DNA of 64,000 bases from CAITWD01 sp963727285 (GCA_963727285.1 CAVSFF010000011.1:186001-250000), one strand, 5' to 3'; numbered from the stretch's first letter, positions 39,775-49,391 are shown. A program made the numbers and translations. Notes: a model not told the origin generated them from the sequence alone.

Positions 39775-41017
39775 ATGGGCACGATTCGCCAACCATTCGT
39801 AATCGTCGGCGCCGGACTGGCGGGGGCGAAGGCGGCCGAGACGCTTCGAGGCGAAGGGTTCGACCGGCCGATCGTGCTGATCGGCGACGAGCACGATCGT
39901 CCGTATGAGCGGCCGCCGCTCTCGAAGGACTACCTCCAGGGAAAGGTTGAGCGCGAGTCGATCTTCGTCCATCCCGAAGATTGGTACGCCGGCCATGACG
40001 TCGACCTGCTGCTTGGCACCACCGTGACCGACATCGACTGCGATGCCCACGTCGTCGTGATGGACGCCGGCGAGCGCCTCGGATACGACAAGCTGCTGTT
40101 GACGACCGGTGTCGTCTCCCCGCCGCCTCGAGATTCCGGGCGTCGATCTGGACGGGGTCTTCTACCTGCGCCGGGTGTCCGACTCCGAGGCGATCCGGCA
40201 GACCCTCGCGTCGGCGGAACGTCTCGTCATCATCGGAGCCGGCTGGATCGGACTCGAAACCGCTGCCGCGGCCCGCATCGCAGGCGTCGAGGTGACCGTG
40301 CTCGAGGTCGCCGAGCTGCCGTTGGTGGGCGTGCTCGGTCCGGAGGTCGCCGAGATCTTTGCCGACGAACACCGGCGCCACGGCGTCGACTTTCGGTTCG
40401 GCGCCCGCCTGACCGAGATCGTGGGAGCGAACGGGACGGTGACCGGGGTCCGGTTGGAGGACGGCACGGGCATCGATGCCGACGCGGTCATCGTCGGCGT
40501 CGGGATACGGCCGAACACCGAGCTTGCGGAGACTGCCGGGCTCACCATCGACAACGGCATCCTCGCCGATGCGCACTTGCGGACCAGCGATCCCGACATC
40601 TTCGCCGCGGGCGACGTCGCGAGCAGCTATTACCCGTGGCTGGGCGTCCATTTGCGGCTTGAGCATTGGGCGGCGGCGCTCCACCAGGGGCCGGTCGCGG
40701 CGCGCAACATGATGGGCCGGGAGACCGCCTACGATCGCGTTCCCTATTTCTTCTCCGACCAGTACGAGATGGGCATGGAGTACTCGGGGTTCGTCAACGC
40801 CGGCCGCTACGACGAGGTGCTCATGCGCGGCGACGTCGATGGACGCGAGTTCATTGCGTTCTGGCTGCGCGGAGGCCGGGTCGTGGCCGCTATGAACGTC
40901 AACGTCTGGGACGTCACCGAGGACCTTCAGTCGCTGATCAGGTCAGGCCGTGTCGTCGGTCGCCTCCAGCTCGCGGACCCCGGGATTCCGCTGGGCGAGG
41001 TGCGCGCGGCGCGCTGA
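39775..41017 (+). CDS. FAD-dependent NAD(P)H:ferredoxin reductase-like flavoprotein, frame interrupted near 40114
   Basis: About 414 residues in the putidaredoxin/rubredoxin/BphA4 reductase family. First Rossmann motif IVGAGLAGAKAAETL (FAD), then YERPPLSKDYLQG; second Rossmann motif IIGAGWIGLETAAAARIAG (NAD(P)H), then the FAD-contact FAAGDVA and the reductase C-terminal domain. No redox-active CxxC is present, which excludes the disulphide reductases. The break is two bases; CG restored at about 40114 gives LLLTTGVASPRRLEIPGVDL. No ferredoxin or P450 gene lies beside it, so the electron acceptor is unknown. Confidence 0.85.
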
Positions 41018-41031
41018 CACTCGCCGCGCGC
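41002..41031. terminator. Hairpin between flavoprotein and aminotransferase genes
   Basis: Perfect 10-bp stem GCGCGCGGCG / CGCCGCGCGC (41002-41011 and 41022-41031). The loop contains the flavoprotein stop codon. It separates two convergent genes. Confidence 0.55.
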
Positions 41032-41058
41032 AACCCCCGCCGGTGCGTGACCGGTCGC

Positions 41059-42273
41059 CTACAGGCTGGCGACGGCGCGGCGAATGCGGTCCAGACCCTC
41101 GTCGAGGACCTCGTCCGGGCAAGCGTAGGTGAGGCGGATGTGGCCCTCACCGCGGTCGCCGAATGCCGTCCCGGCGACGACGCCGACCTGGAAGTTCTCG
41201 ATCAGGTAGTCCGCGAACTGCTGGGCGGTCATGCCGGTGCCCCGGATGTCCGGGAACACGTAGAACGAGCCGTCGGGTGCCTGGCACTCGATGCCGTCCA
41301 TGGCGCCGAGCGCCGCGACGACCTTGTCGCGCTTGGCCTGCAGGCGCGCGGTCGTCTCGAGGACGTGCTCCTGGGGGCCGGTGATCGCGGCCAATGCGGC
41401 CAGCTGGACGAACGCCGGCACGTTGGTCACCGAGTTCTGCTGGAAGATGTCCATCGCGGTGATGAGTTCCTTGTTGGCCACACACCAGCCGATGCGGAAC
41501 CCGGTCATGATGTACGTCTTGGAGAACGTGTCGACCAGGATGGAGTGGTCGGCCATCCCGTCGACCGCGGCAATGGTCGTGTGCACCGCCGGTGGGTAGA
41601 CCATGTGGCTGAAGATCTCGTCGCTCAGCACGATGACGTTCCGCTCGAGGCAGATCTGTGCAATCTCCTCGAGTTGCCCGACAGCCATCCCGTTCGGACG
41701 CTGCGGCGAGTTGATGATCAGCATCTTGGTCTTGGGCGTGATCAGGTTGCGCAGACTGTCCAGGTCGAAGTGGAAGTCGGGCTCGACCAGCGGCGCGTAG
41801 ACGACCTTGCCGCCCGCGTAGGTGATCCAGAATTCGTCCGGCGGGTAGCCGGGGTTCGGGAAGATGACCTCGTCGCCCTGGTCGATCATCGTCAAAAGCG
41901 ACTGGGTCAGGGCGTGCTTTGCACCCATCGTGACCAGCACTTCGGCGCCAGTGGTCGGGCGCCCGCGGCGGCTGGCCTCGTCAGCAATGGCGTCGCGGAG
42001 ATCCGGGAGCCCCGCGCCGGGGACATAGCGGACGTGTCCGTCCTTGATGGCGCGTGCAGTCGCTTCGTAGATGTGGGGGGCGGGGTAGAACTCGTCACCC
42101 TGGAAGTCGCCCTTCTCAAAGTGGATCACGCGAACTCCGGTATCCCGTTCGAGGGCTTCCGCCTTGCGCATCGATGCCCACTGCTTGGGAAGGACGAAGT
42201 GCGAGGTGCGGCTGGAAAGCCGAAGCGGACGCGCCCCGGCAGACGCCGTCGGTACGGATGTGAAAGTGGTCAT
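41059..42273 (-). CDS. Class I/II PLP-dependent aminotransferase
   Basis: 404-residue fold-type I enzyme. PLP-site residues: the VTMGAKHAL segment near 114, NPGYPPDEF at 140, SPQRPNG at 189-195 (in place of the usual SPxNPTG), D218 in LSDEIFS and the Schiff-base lysine K252 in VDTFSKTYIMTGFRIGW. The C-terminal FGDRGEGHIRLTYA carries the substrate-carboxylate Arg. This subgroup covers aspartate, aromatic and other amino-acid aminotransferases. An AAGGAG site (42285-42280) precedes the ATG. It is divergent from a LysR gene, its probable regulator. Confidence 0.87.
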   Translation of the reverse strand: MTTFTSVPTASAGARPLRLSSRTSHFVLPKQWASMRKAEALERDTGVRVIHFEKGDFQGDEFYPAPHIYEATARAIKDGHVRYVPGAGLPDLRDAIADEASRRGRPTTGAEVLVTMGAKHALTQSLLTMIDQGDEVIFPNPGYPPDEFWITYAGGKVVYAPLVEPDFHFDLDSLRNLITPKTKMLIINSPQRPNGMAVGQLEEIAQICLERNVIVLSDEIFSHMVYPPAVHTTIAAVDGMADHSILVDTFSKTYIMTGFRIGWCVANKELITAMDIFQQNSVTNVPAFVQLAALAAITGPQEHVLETTARLQAKRDKVVAALGAMDGIECQAPDGSFYVFPDIRGTGMTAQQFADYLIENFQVGVVAGTAFGDRGEGHIRLTYACPDEVLDEGLDRIRRAVASL

Positions 42274-42301
42274 CGGAATCGCTCCTTGGACATCGCAGTC
42301 A

Positions 42302-42337
42302 TCACTTCAAGCGTGATCCGGTGCGGCGCAGAAGTGA
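42302..42337. promoter_or_regulatory. Candidate LysR operator (inverted repeat)
   Basis: Perfect 7-base inverted repeat TCACTTC - 22 bases - GAAGTGA in the 100-bp gap between the divergent aminotransferase and lysR genes. The spacing is wide for a single site and may mark two half-sites bound by one tetramer. Confidence 0.5.
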
Positions 42338-42360
42338 AATACGGCTTTCGACGGGATTGA

Positions 42361-42366
42361 TACGCT
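42361..42366 (+). promoter_or_regulatory. -10 box (TACGCT) for lysR, leaderless arrangement
   Basis: TACGCT ends seven bases before the lysR ATG, so the transcript probably has no leader. It lies just beyond the inverted repeat, consistent with autoregulation. Confidence 0.45.
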
Positions 42367-42373
42367 TCTGGTT

Positions 42374-43294
42374 ATGAATGCGAGTCTGCGCCAGCTGAGG
42401 TACTTCCTGGCCGTCGCCGAGGAGCTGAGCTTCACTCGGGCGGCAGAGCGGCTCCACGTCGCGCAGCCGGCGGTGAGCGCCCAGATCCGCGATCTCGAGC
42501 GCGACATCGGGGTGACCCTCCTCGAACGGACCACCCGGCATGTCGCGCTGACCGACGCCGGACGATCGCTGGCTGACGACACGCGGCGGCTCCTGGACGA
42601 CCTCGATGCGGCCTGGGCGCGGGCGCGACGCGCGGGTGAGGGGCGTTCCGGGCGGCTGCGGATCGCGTATACGGCGAGCACCGCCTTCGAGGCCCTCGGA
42701 CTGATCCTCGACGAGTTGGAGGCCCGTGCGCCCCAACTGCAGGTGAATGCCGATCAGGTGTGGGCGACCGAAGCGGAGTCGGCGGTGCTCTCCGGCGACG
42801 CCGACTTCGCGCTGGAGCGCTTGCCGAGCCCCCACGATGACCTCGCGGAGCACGTGTTGCGCCAGGAGCGGCTCGCGGTGTTCGTGAGTCACGAGAACCC
42901 GTTGGCCGCGCAGCCGGACGTCTCGATCGGCGACTTGCAGGGTCACGTGATCCTCACGGTGCCCAGGACCCTTGCCGTCGGATTTCACGATCTCGTCGCC
43001 GAACTGTGCCGGCGCGCCGGATTCGAGCCGCGCCTGCTGGATGTCACCGCTCCCAGCCACCGCGAGCCGCTGCTGTCCCACTTGGCCCGTCACCCCGACC
43101 AGGTGTTCGTCGGACCGGTGTCGATCGCCACCATGCCGTGGCCGGGGGTCGCGCACGTACCGATCCGCGACGCCGATGCCGAGATGCCGCTGAGCATCGT
43201 TGTCCGGCGCGGTGAGCTCCCCGCGCACGTCGCGTTCGCGCTCGACGCGGCACGGGCGGTCGCCGAGCGCCAAGGATGGCTTCCGCTGCCCTGA
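42374..43294 (+). CDS. LysR family transcriptional regulator
   Basis: 306 residues. The winged HTH is at the N-terminus (LRQLRYFLAVAEELSFTRAAERLHVAQPAVSAQIRDLERDIGVTLLERTTRHVALT), followed by a periplasmic-binding-like effector domain starting near residue 90 (GRLRIAYTASTAF). It is divergent from the aminotransferase gene, with an inverted repeat between them, so it most likely controls that gene in response to a substrate or product. The effector is unknown. Confidence 0.9.
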   Translation: MNASLRQLRYFLAVAEELSFTRAAERLHVAQPAVSAQIRDLERDIGVTLLERTTRHVALTDAGRSLADDTRRLLDDLDAAWARARRAGEGRSGRLRIAYTASTAFEALGLILDELEARAPQLQVNADQVWATEAESAVLSGDADFALERLPSPHDDLAEHVLRQERLAVFVSHENPLAAQPDVSIGDLQGHVILTVPRTLAVGFHDLVAELCRRAGFEPRLLDVTAPSHREPLLSHLARHPDQVFVGPVSIATMPWPGVAHVPIRDADAEMPLSIVVRRGELPAHVAFALDAARAVAERQGWLPLP

Positions 43295-43974
43295 GCGCGC
43301 CGCCGCCCGGCGAACTCCCCGCACGAGGCCCGGCCCGACGGCGACCGTCCGGGTCGTCCCCACACCACCGGAGATCGACGACAGGAGCACCAACCGACGG
43401 AGCAGGCCCCGGCGAGGGCCGCGATCCGGCCCTTCGACGATATGCCCGCCACCGCGGCGGCGGGGCACCCGACGTTCGCAGACAACAGGAGCCATGCGTC
43501 GGAATTGACATGCCGGCCCACGCGTCGTCCCGGTGCTGCCGACCTCCGCAGCGTGTCGGGACGCGGGGTGCCGCCGGTGATCTTGGGCCCGTCGGGAGCG
43601 CCCGCTGATGATGTCGTGATGCCCGCTGTCCGGGGCGGTCGTATGTTGCGCTGCGGCCGCGGAGCCGCAACGAGGTCCGGCGGTCCGATCGTTGGGGTCG
43701 ACAGCCCTGCGACCACGAGCTCCAGGCCTGATCGGGGTATGCGCCCCCGGCCATGCGGGGGCACGGGCGCCGAGCCCCGGCAACGGTGCCCGCAAAATCG
43801 TAAGAAAACATAAGATTCTGAACTACGTGGACTTGAAGGCGGCAGGTCCAGCTGATGGAGTGCTCCTGCCCGGGGGCGCCCGGGCGCGTTCAGGAGTCCT
43901 CGGAGGGGCTGCGTCCCCGTGGTCCCTCCGTGTACCTGGGCGAACACCGGCCGAACAATCCCCATTGAGGCCCA
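43295..43974. other. 680-bp gene-free region upstream of the arsR-hyf cluster
   Basis: No frame here looks like protein. Most of it is GC-rich, but 43793-43825 is an AT-rich island with a TAAGAT -10-like hexamer (43811-43816) and two TAAG repeats. Further on, CTCCTG (43863-43868) and CAGGAG (43891-43896) flank two CCCGGG blocks and can fold into a stable hairpin about 80 bases before the ArsR start. The arrangement suggests a long regulated leader for the downstream operon. Confidence 0.45.
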
Positions 43975-44409
43975 GTGACCGAGTCCGACCGTACGACGCT
44001 GCAATCTGACGCGCGCGCGACCCTGCGGGCGACGCGCTCCGACACCCGTCCGGTGTACGCGGCCAAGGCCGACATGTTCCGCGTGTTGAGCCATCCTGCG
44101 CGGGTGCGCATCATCGAGCTGCTGCGGGACGGCGAGCGTTCCGTCGGAAGCCTCCAGGGTGCGCTCGGTCTCGACTCCAGCGGGACGTCGCAGCACTTGG
44201 CGCTCCTGCGCAAGCACGGTCTCGTTGGCGGGCGCCGCGACGGCACGACGATCTACTACCGCGTGACCGAAGACGCGGTCTTCGGTCTGTTGGAGGCGAC
44301 CCGCGTGCTGCTGGCGGACATTCTCGGACGACAGCAGGCTGAACTCGCCGAACTCGCCGGTTCACTGGCCGCCGACGCCCCGCTCAACTCGGACGGCGCC
44401 CCGAACTGA
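43975..44409 (+). CDS. ArsR/SmtB-type winged-helix regulator of the hyf cluster
   Basis: 144 residues: a 25-residue disordered N-terminus, then the winged helix (YAAKADMFRVLSHPARVRIIELLRDGERSVGSLQ...SSGTSQHLALLRKHGLVGGRRDGTTIYYRV), then a C-terminal helix for dimerisation. No metal-binding cysteine motif (ELCVCDL) is present, so it is not a classical metal sensor. Location just before a hydrogenase-4-like operon, and the RRDG-type wing, resemble Rv0081 of M. tuberculosis, which sits in front of a formate-hydrogenlyase-like cluster and is linked to hypoxia (from memory of the literature). GTG start after TGAGG. Confidence 0.85.
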   Translation: MTESDRTTLQSDARATLRATRSDTRPVYAAKADMFRVLSHPARVRIIELLRDGERSVGSLQGALGLDSSGTSQHLALLRKHGLVGGRRDGTTIYYRVTEDAVFGLLEATRVLLADILGRQQAELAELAGSLAADAPLNSDGAPN

Positions 44410-44440
44410 CCCGCGTGGCGATGAGAAGCCGGGCAGGCGT

Positions 44441-46378
44441 GTGACCGGTGCCGTCGCCGTGTTCGGCGTCGCGGTCCTGGTCGTGGGCATACTGCTGGCC
44501 GTTGTGCGGCGATCGGTGCCCGTTGCACTTGGCGTGCAGGCCGCGGGGATCGCGATCGTGGGCATCGCAGGGGCGGTCACGTTCTTTGCCGGTACCCAGA
44601 CGGGATCAGGCTTCCGCGCGGGCATCCACCCCGGGATCGGGATCGATCCCTTAAGCGGCTTCTTTCTGGTCGTGATCGCACTGACGGCGGTCCCGGTACT
44701 CGTCTATTCGGTCGACTATGTGCCGGCGCTGCCGGCGGCCCGTGTGGTGACCGCGCTCGGCGGCGGGTTCCTCGTCGCGCTGGTCGGCGTCGTGTGTGCG
44801 CGCGACGTCTTGGGGTTCCTGATGTGCTGGGAGCTGATGACGATTCTGCCCGCGGCGTGCGTGCTGATCGTCAAGTCCGAGCCGCAGGTGCGGCGGGCGA
44901 TCGTCGAGTACCTGGCGATCACGCACCTCGGTGGGGTCGGCGTGTGGATTGCGCTGCTCGTGCTGGCCGAGCGCGGGGTCGTGGGCGGGGCCCACGTGGC
45001 CGCGCAGGGCACGGGGATCGTCGTGCTCGTCGGGCTGGCGGCGCTCGTCGGGTTCGGCAGCAAGGCGGGTCTGGTCCCGATGCACGTGTGGCTACCCCGG
45101 ACCCACCCGGTGGCGCCCAGCCACCTGTCCGCCTTGATGTCGGGTGTCATGGTCAAGATCGCCCTCTACGGGCTGATCCGGGTCGTCTTCGTCTGGATGG
45201 ACCCCGCGCCGACCTGGCTGGGCGTGGTGCTGTTGGTCGTCGGCGCGGTGTCGGCGATCGGCGGCATTGTCGGAGCCGTGGTTCAGGGTGAGCTCAAGCG
45301 GCTGCTTGCCTACAGCACCATCGAAAATGTCGGGATCGCCACGGCCGCGCTGGGCGCCTCGGTGGTCCTCGGCGCGGCGGGAGCAGCCACCTGGGCGGCG
45401 GTCGCATTCGCGGCGGGCCTGCTGCACATCCTCAATCACTCGGTAATCAAGGCGGTCCTGTTCCTGTCGGCCGGGTCATTCGAGCGCGCGACCGGTGAGC
45501 ATCGCGTCGATCGCCTCGGCGGCCTGCTCGGGCGGATGCCGTGGACGGGTGCGGCCTGCGGGATCGGGGTGCTCGCGATCGCGGGAATGCCCCTCTTGAA
45601 CGGATTTGCATCGGAGTGGCTCATCCTGGAATCGCTCGTGCATGCGTCGGTGGGCTCCGGGCGCGCCGGGGGCACGACGAGCGCGGTCGCGCTTGCGGTC
45701 CTGGCCGCGACGATCGGAATCTCGCTGCTGTGCTTCGTGACCCTCGGCGGCCGGGCGCTTCTCGGCCGGCCGCGCAGCGAGGGGGCCCGCGACGCGGTCG
45801 AGGTGGGCATCGCGATGCGCGCCGGCGTTGTGATGCTGGCGGCGACGTGCGTGGCGCTCGGCACGTTCCCGGGAGTCGTCGTGGCCCCGTTGATGCGGAT
45901 GCGGGCGGTGCCTGCGGGCTCCGTCGGTCCGACGGGGCTCTGGCTGCCGGGTACCGGCGGCCTGCCCACACTCGGCCTGCTGGTCGTGCTCGGTGCCGCC
46001 ACCGTCATCCTTGTTCGGGTGCGCGGCCCGCGGACGGCCGCAGCCCCGGTCTGGAATTGCGGCCAGGTCGACGCGCCCGCACTGGCGTGGACCTCCGCCG
46101 GATTCCGTTCGAGCCTGGTCTTGAGCTTCCGCGCGGGGATGCCCACCGAGCACACGACCGTGCACGACACCCGGGATGGCGTCCTGGCCGGCGTTGCGCA
46201 CAGTCAGACGTCGACGAATCAGTTCGAGGAGCGGGTCTACCGTCCCGCGCGCCGGTCCGCGCTGCGCGTCGCCGACGTCGCCCGGCGCCTCCAGTCGGGG
46301 AGTCTCCAGGCGTACGTCGGGTACTTCGTCGTGGTGCTGATCGTCCTGCTCGTCCTCGCGCGGGTCGTGGGCGCATGA
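44441..46378 (+). CDS. hyfB: Hydrogenase-4 component B-like proton-translocating membrane subunit
   Basis: 645 residues, about 15 or more hydrophobic helices, in the NuoL/NuoM/MrpA antiporter family. Family segments include LLTFLMCWELMTILPA-like FLMCWELMTILPA, GFGSKAGLVPMHVWLPRTHPVAPSHLSALMSGVMVKIALYG and LLAYSTIENVGI, with the buried Lys and Glu residues of the proton path. The C-terminal soluble stretch with PVWNCGQ and a final transmembrane helix is characteristic of HyfB/HycC. First membrane gene after the ArsR regulator; the stop overlaps hyfC. Confidence 0.88.
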   Translation: MTGAVAVFGVAVLVVGILLAVVRRSVPVALGVQAAGIAIVGIAGAVTFFAGTQTGSGFRAGIHPGIGIDPLSGFFLVVIALTAVPVLVYSVDYVPALPAARVVTALGGGFLVALVGVVCARDVLGFLMCWELMTILPAACVLIVKSEPQVRRAIVEYLAITHLGGVGVWIALLVLAERGVVGGAHVAAQGTGIVVLVGLAALVGFGSKAGLVPMHVWLPRTHPVAPSHLSALMSGVMVKIALYGLIRVVFVWMDPAPTWLGVVLLVVGAVSAIGGIVGAVVQGELKRLLAYSTIENVGIATAALGASVVLGAAGAATWAAVAFAAGLLHILNHSVIKAVLFLSAGSFERATGEHRVDRLGGLLGRMPWTGAACGIGVLAIAGMPLLNGFASEWLILESLVHASVGSGRAGGTTSAVALAVLAATIGISLLCFVTLGGRALLGRPRSEGARDAVEVGIAMRAGVVMLAATCVALGTFPGVVVAPLMRMRAVPAGSVGPTGLWLPGTGGLPTLGLLVVLGAATVILVRVRGPRTAAAPVWNCGQVDAPALAWTSAGFRSSLVLSFRAGMPTEHTTVHDTRDGVLAGVAHSQTSTNQFEERVYRPARRSALRVADVARRLQSGSLQAYVGYFVVVLIVLLVLARVVGA

Positions 46379-47301
46379 CCTGGACGACTGTCGTCGCGGG
46401 CGCGGTCATGCTCGCCGCCATCATCGCCGCACCGCTGCTGCCGGGGCTCGTCCAGCGTCAGAAGGCGTTCTTCCAGGGGCGCCCCGGGGCCCCGGTCCTC
46501 CAGCCGTACCGCGACTTGCGGCGACTGTGGCGCAAGCGGGTCGTCGACGTGTCCGGGTCCGGGATCGCGTATCTGATCGCGCCGGCGGCAAGTGCGGCCG
46601 CGCTGCTGGCGGTGCTGCTGATCGTGCCGGTGGCCGGGACCGCCCCCGAGTTCGGTGTCGGCCACGATGCGCTGGTCGTGGTCGGCCTGTTGGCGCTGGC
46701 CCGGTGTCTCGTCGCACTGTCGGCCTGGGATACGACCAGCGGCTTCGGCCTGATGGCCGCGGGCCGCGAGTTGACCTTCGCTGTCGCCGGTGAGTTTCTC
46801 CTGGCGCTCGTGGTGTTGACGGCCGCCCTGCCGGCGGGCGGGACGGATCTGACGGCGATGTGGCACGGGGCCGCGGGGGAAGCGATCTGGACGCACCCCG
46901 CCCACTGGTGCGGGCTGCTGGGGATGTTGGTGGTCGTCCTTGTCGAGACCGGGCGCCAGCCGATCGACAACCCGGACACCCACCTCGAACTCACGATGAT
47001 CCATGAGGGCCCGCTGCTCGAATACGGCGGCCGCGACCTGGCGTACCTGCAGTGGTCCGTTGCGGCGCGCCACTGGGCGGTGCTGGCCTTGACGGCGGGG
47101 CTGTTCCTGCCGCATCCCGCGGCGGCGATTCCCGGCATCGTCGTCGTACTGGCGTGGATGCTCGGGCTGACGGCGGCCCTGGCGATCGTCGAGACGACCG
47201 TCGCCAAGATGCGGCTGCTGCGGGTTCCTCACCTGGTGGGCGGGGTGGGGCTCATAACGCTCGTCGGCGTCATCACGTGGATCTTCGGGATCGCCACATG
47301 A
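46375..47301 (+). CDS. hyfC: Hydrogenase-4 component C-like (NuoH-type) membrane subunit
   Basis: 308 residues with eight predicted helices, homologous to NuoH/HycD, which connects the hydrogenase arm to the proton-pumping subunits. The start PGLVQRQKAFFQGRPGAPVLQPYRDLRRLWRK and the acidic loop ETGRQPIDNPDTHLELTMIHEGPLLEYGG are family hallmarks. ATG at 46375 overlaps the hyfB stop, and its own stop overlaps hyfE. Confidence 0.9.
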   Translation: MTWTTVVAGAVMLAAIIAAPLLPGLVQRQKAFFQGRPGAPVLQPYRDLRRLWRKRVVDVSGSGIAYLIAPAASAAALLAVLLIVPVAGTAPEFGVGHDALVVVGLLALARCLVALSAWDTTSGFGLMAAGRELTFAVAGEFLLALVVLTAALPAGGTDLTAMWHGAAGEAIWTHPAHWCGLLGMLVVVLVETGRQPIDNPDTHLELTMIHEGPLLEYGGRDLAYLQWSVAARHWAVLALTAGLFLPHPAAAIPGIVVVLAWMLGLTAALAIVETTVAKMRLLRVPHLVGGVGLITLVGVITWIFGIAT

Positions 47302-47920
47302 CCACGGCCCTGATCTGGATCATCATCGCCCTTGGGCTGGGATGCGTCGTGATGCGGCGACGTTCGGTGGTTGTGGCCCTTGTCGGCATTCAGGCCCTCT
47401 GCGTCGCGGCGCTGGCCGTCGCACTCGTCCCGAGCCGACCGTCGGAGTTCCTGCCGGCCGGCCTGACCCTGGTGGCCCGGGCGCTGGTCGTCGCGGTGCT
47501 GCTGGTGATCGCAATCCGACGCACACGCCACGCCCTTCCCGGCGGGGACGAGGTCGTGCCCTCAAGTCGACTGGTGGTCGCCGCGGCCATCATCGCGGGC
47601 CCTGGTGGCGCTCGTCCCCGCGTTCGGGTTGGCATCGCACCTGGCCGAACACGGAGCCGTCGCACTCGTCGCCACCGGTCTGGCACTGCTTGTCACCCGG
47701 CGCGCGACGGTCATGCAGGTCGTTGGCGCTCCTGGTCGCCGAGAATGGAATCGCCGTGGCGGCCGTGTCAGTGTCCCGGGCGGTCTTGCCCGTCGTCGTC
47801 GAGCTCGGGGTGGCCTTCGACCTGGTCCTTGTCGTTACGGTCGCAATCGTCTTTCACGACCGGATCTTCGGCATGTTCGGGACGACGGACACGCGGATGT
47901 TGCGAGGCCTGCGTGACTGA
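47298..47920 (+). CDS. hyfE: Hydrogenase-4 component E-like membrane subunit, two frame breaks
   Basis: Small membrane subunit (HyfE; HycP in mycobacteria) with a NuoK-like C-terminal half. Three in-order pieces are read in three frames: TALIWIIIALGLGCVVMRRRSVVVALVGIQ at the start, LVPAFGLASHLAEHGAVALVATGLALLVTRRATVMQVVG in the middle, and LLVAENGIAVAAVSVS...GVAFDLVLVVTVAIVFHDRIF at the end. CG restored at about 47597 and 47728 gives 208 residues, close to the 216 of E. coli HyfE. The ENGI motif is conserved. Overlaps hyfC and hyfF. Confidence 0.82.
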
Positions 47921-49391
47921 TCCGATCACGCTGGCCGTCGCGGTGGCGCTGGTGGCGCCGCTGTTGGTCGCGGTCGCAATGGCGGCGGCACGTGGTGCGC
48001 GCCAGGCCGACGCCATCAACCGCGCCGGGGCCGTCGTCTGTGCGGCGGCGATCGGCGTCCTCGCGGTCGTCGGAATCGCGCACGCACGGGTCCCCGCCAC
48101 GGGGCCGTGGTACTTGGTCGATGGGCCCGCCGGGGTGTTCCTGGCGGTGATTGCCGGCGTCGGGCTGGTGAGCGCCCTCATCTCGCCGGCGTATCTGCAC
48201 GACCACCGGCGGGCACACACCGGCGCGCTCCGGTCGCGGCAGCTCTATTACGCGGGTCTGTATGTCTTCTGGTCCGCGTTGGTGGCCGTGCCGATCGTCA
48301 ACAATCTCGGTGTCGCGTGGCTCGTCGTCGAGGCGACCACCGCGGCATCGGCGCTCATGGTCGCGTTTGCCGGTACCCACAACGCGCTCGAGGCGGGGTG
48401 GAAGTACCTCGTGCTGACCAGCGTCGGTCTGACGGTGGCGCTGCTCGGGATCGTCATGCTCTACGCGTCCGGACCGCACGGGGCCGCGACCCTGAGCGCG
48501 CTCGATTGGTCGTCGCTTGCGCATGCGGCCCCACACCTCGATTCAGCGACCACGCTCGCCGCGTTCTGCGTCATCGTGGCGGGTCTCGCGACCAAGATCG
48601 GCTGGGCACCCGTCCACAACTGGCTGCCGGATGCCCACAGCGAGGCGCCGCCGCCGGTCAGCGCGCTCCTGTCGGCGGCGTTGCTGCCGACGGTCGCGCT
48701 CATCGCATGGCGGCTCGACGTCGCGCTCCGAGGTGCCCTCGACCCGGCGGCCGTGCGCACCGTGTTCATCGGCTTCGGGTTGCTGTCGCTGGCCATCGCC
48801 GTGCCGTTCTTGTGGAAGGCACTCGCGTGGAAGCGGTTCCTCGCATACTCGAGCCTCGAGCATATGGGCGTGATCGCCTTCGGGATCGGCATCGACAACA
48901 AGTGGGCGACGGCCGGGGTCCTGATCCACGTCGTCGGTCACGCCATCGCCAAGGCGCTCGGGTTCTCCATGGCGATTCCGCTGCTGCGCTACCAGCCGGG
49001 CGCCTCCCAGCGCGCGCCCCACGGAGTGGCGCGGACCAGCCGCCACCTGGCGGTGGGCATGGGCGTCAGCCTGCTCGCACTCGGGGCGGTCCCCCCGTCG
49101 CCGCTGTTCTTCAGCGAGGCGCTGATCCTGTTCGGCGGGATCGCGTCCGGCCAAATCGTGGTCACGGCGGCGGCGGCGGCGCTGTTGGCGCTTGGCTTCA
49201 TCGGGATCGCCCACATGACCGTCGAGGCCCTGTCCGGGGGCGCCCCGGAACGGCGTCGCCCCGGGACGCGCACGGCCATATGGATTTCAGGGCTTGCGAC
49301 GTCTTGCGGGGTGGCGCTGCTCGCGGTCGCCGCGTTCGCCTATGTCTTGCCGTACTCGACCTTGGTCGCGATGATCGGCGGCGGCGGATGA
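47913..49391 (+). CDS. hyfF: Hydrogenase-4 component F-like proton-translocating membrane subunit
   Basis: 492 residues, antiporter-like (NuoN/HyfF, HycQ in mycobacteria). Conserved parts: LGVAWLVVEATTAASALMVAF, the buried-Lys helices around LATKIGWAPVHNWLPDAHSEAPPPVSALLSAALLPT, and FLAYSSLEHMGVI. A GTG at 47913 is used because it overlaps the hyfE end by eight bases and gives the usual N-terminus. The frame is intact. Stop overlaps hyfG. Confidence 0.88.
   Translation: MTDPITLAVAVALVAPLLVAVAMAAARGARQADAINRAGAVVCAAAIGVLAVVGIAHARVPATGPWYLVDGPAGVFLAVIAGVGLVSALISPAYLHDHRRAHTGALRSRQLYYAGLYVFWSALVAVPIVNNLGVAWLVVEATTAASALMVAFAGTHNALEAGWKYLVLTSVGLTVALLGIVMLYASGPHGAATLSALDWSSLAHAAPHLDSATTLAAFCVIVAGLATKIGWAPVHNWLPDAHSEAPPPVSALLSAALLPTVALIAWRLDVALRGALDPAAVRTVFIGFGLLSLAIAVPFLWKALAWKRFLAYSSLEHMGVIAFGIGIDNKWATAGVLIHVVGHAIAKALGFSMAIPLLRYQPGASQRAPHGVARTSRHLAVGMGVSLLALGAVPPSPLFFSEALILFGGIASGQIVVTAAAAALLALGFIGIAHMTVEALSGGAPERRRPGTRTAIWISGLATSCGVALLAVAAFAYVLPYSTLVAMIGGGG

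Noticed and set aside
43276..44009. Possible small genes in the gap before arsR
   Set aside because: The candidate translations are Arg/Pro/Ala-rich without hydrophobic core or motifs, and no ribosome-binding site stands out; the region looks regulatory.
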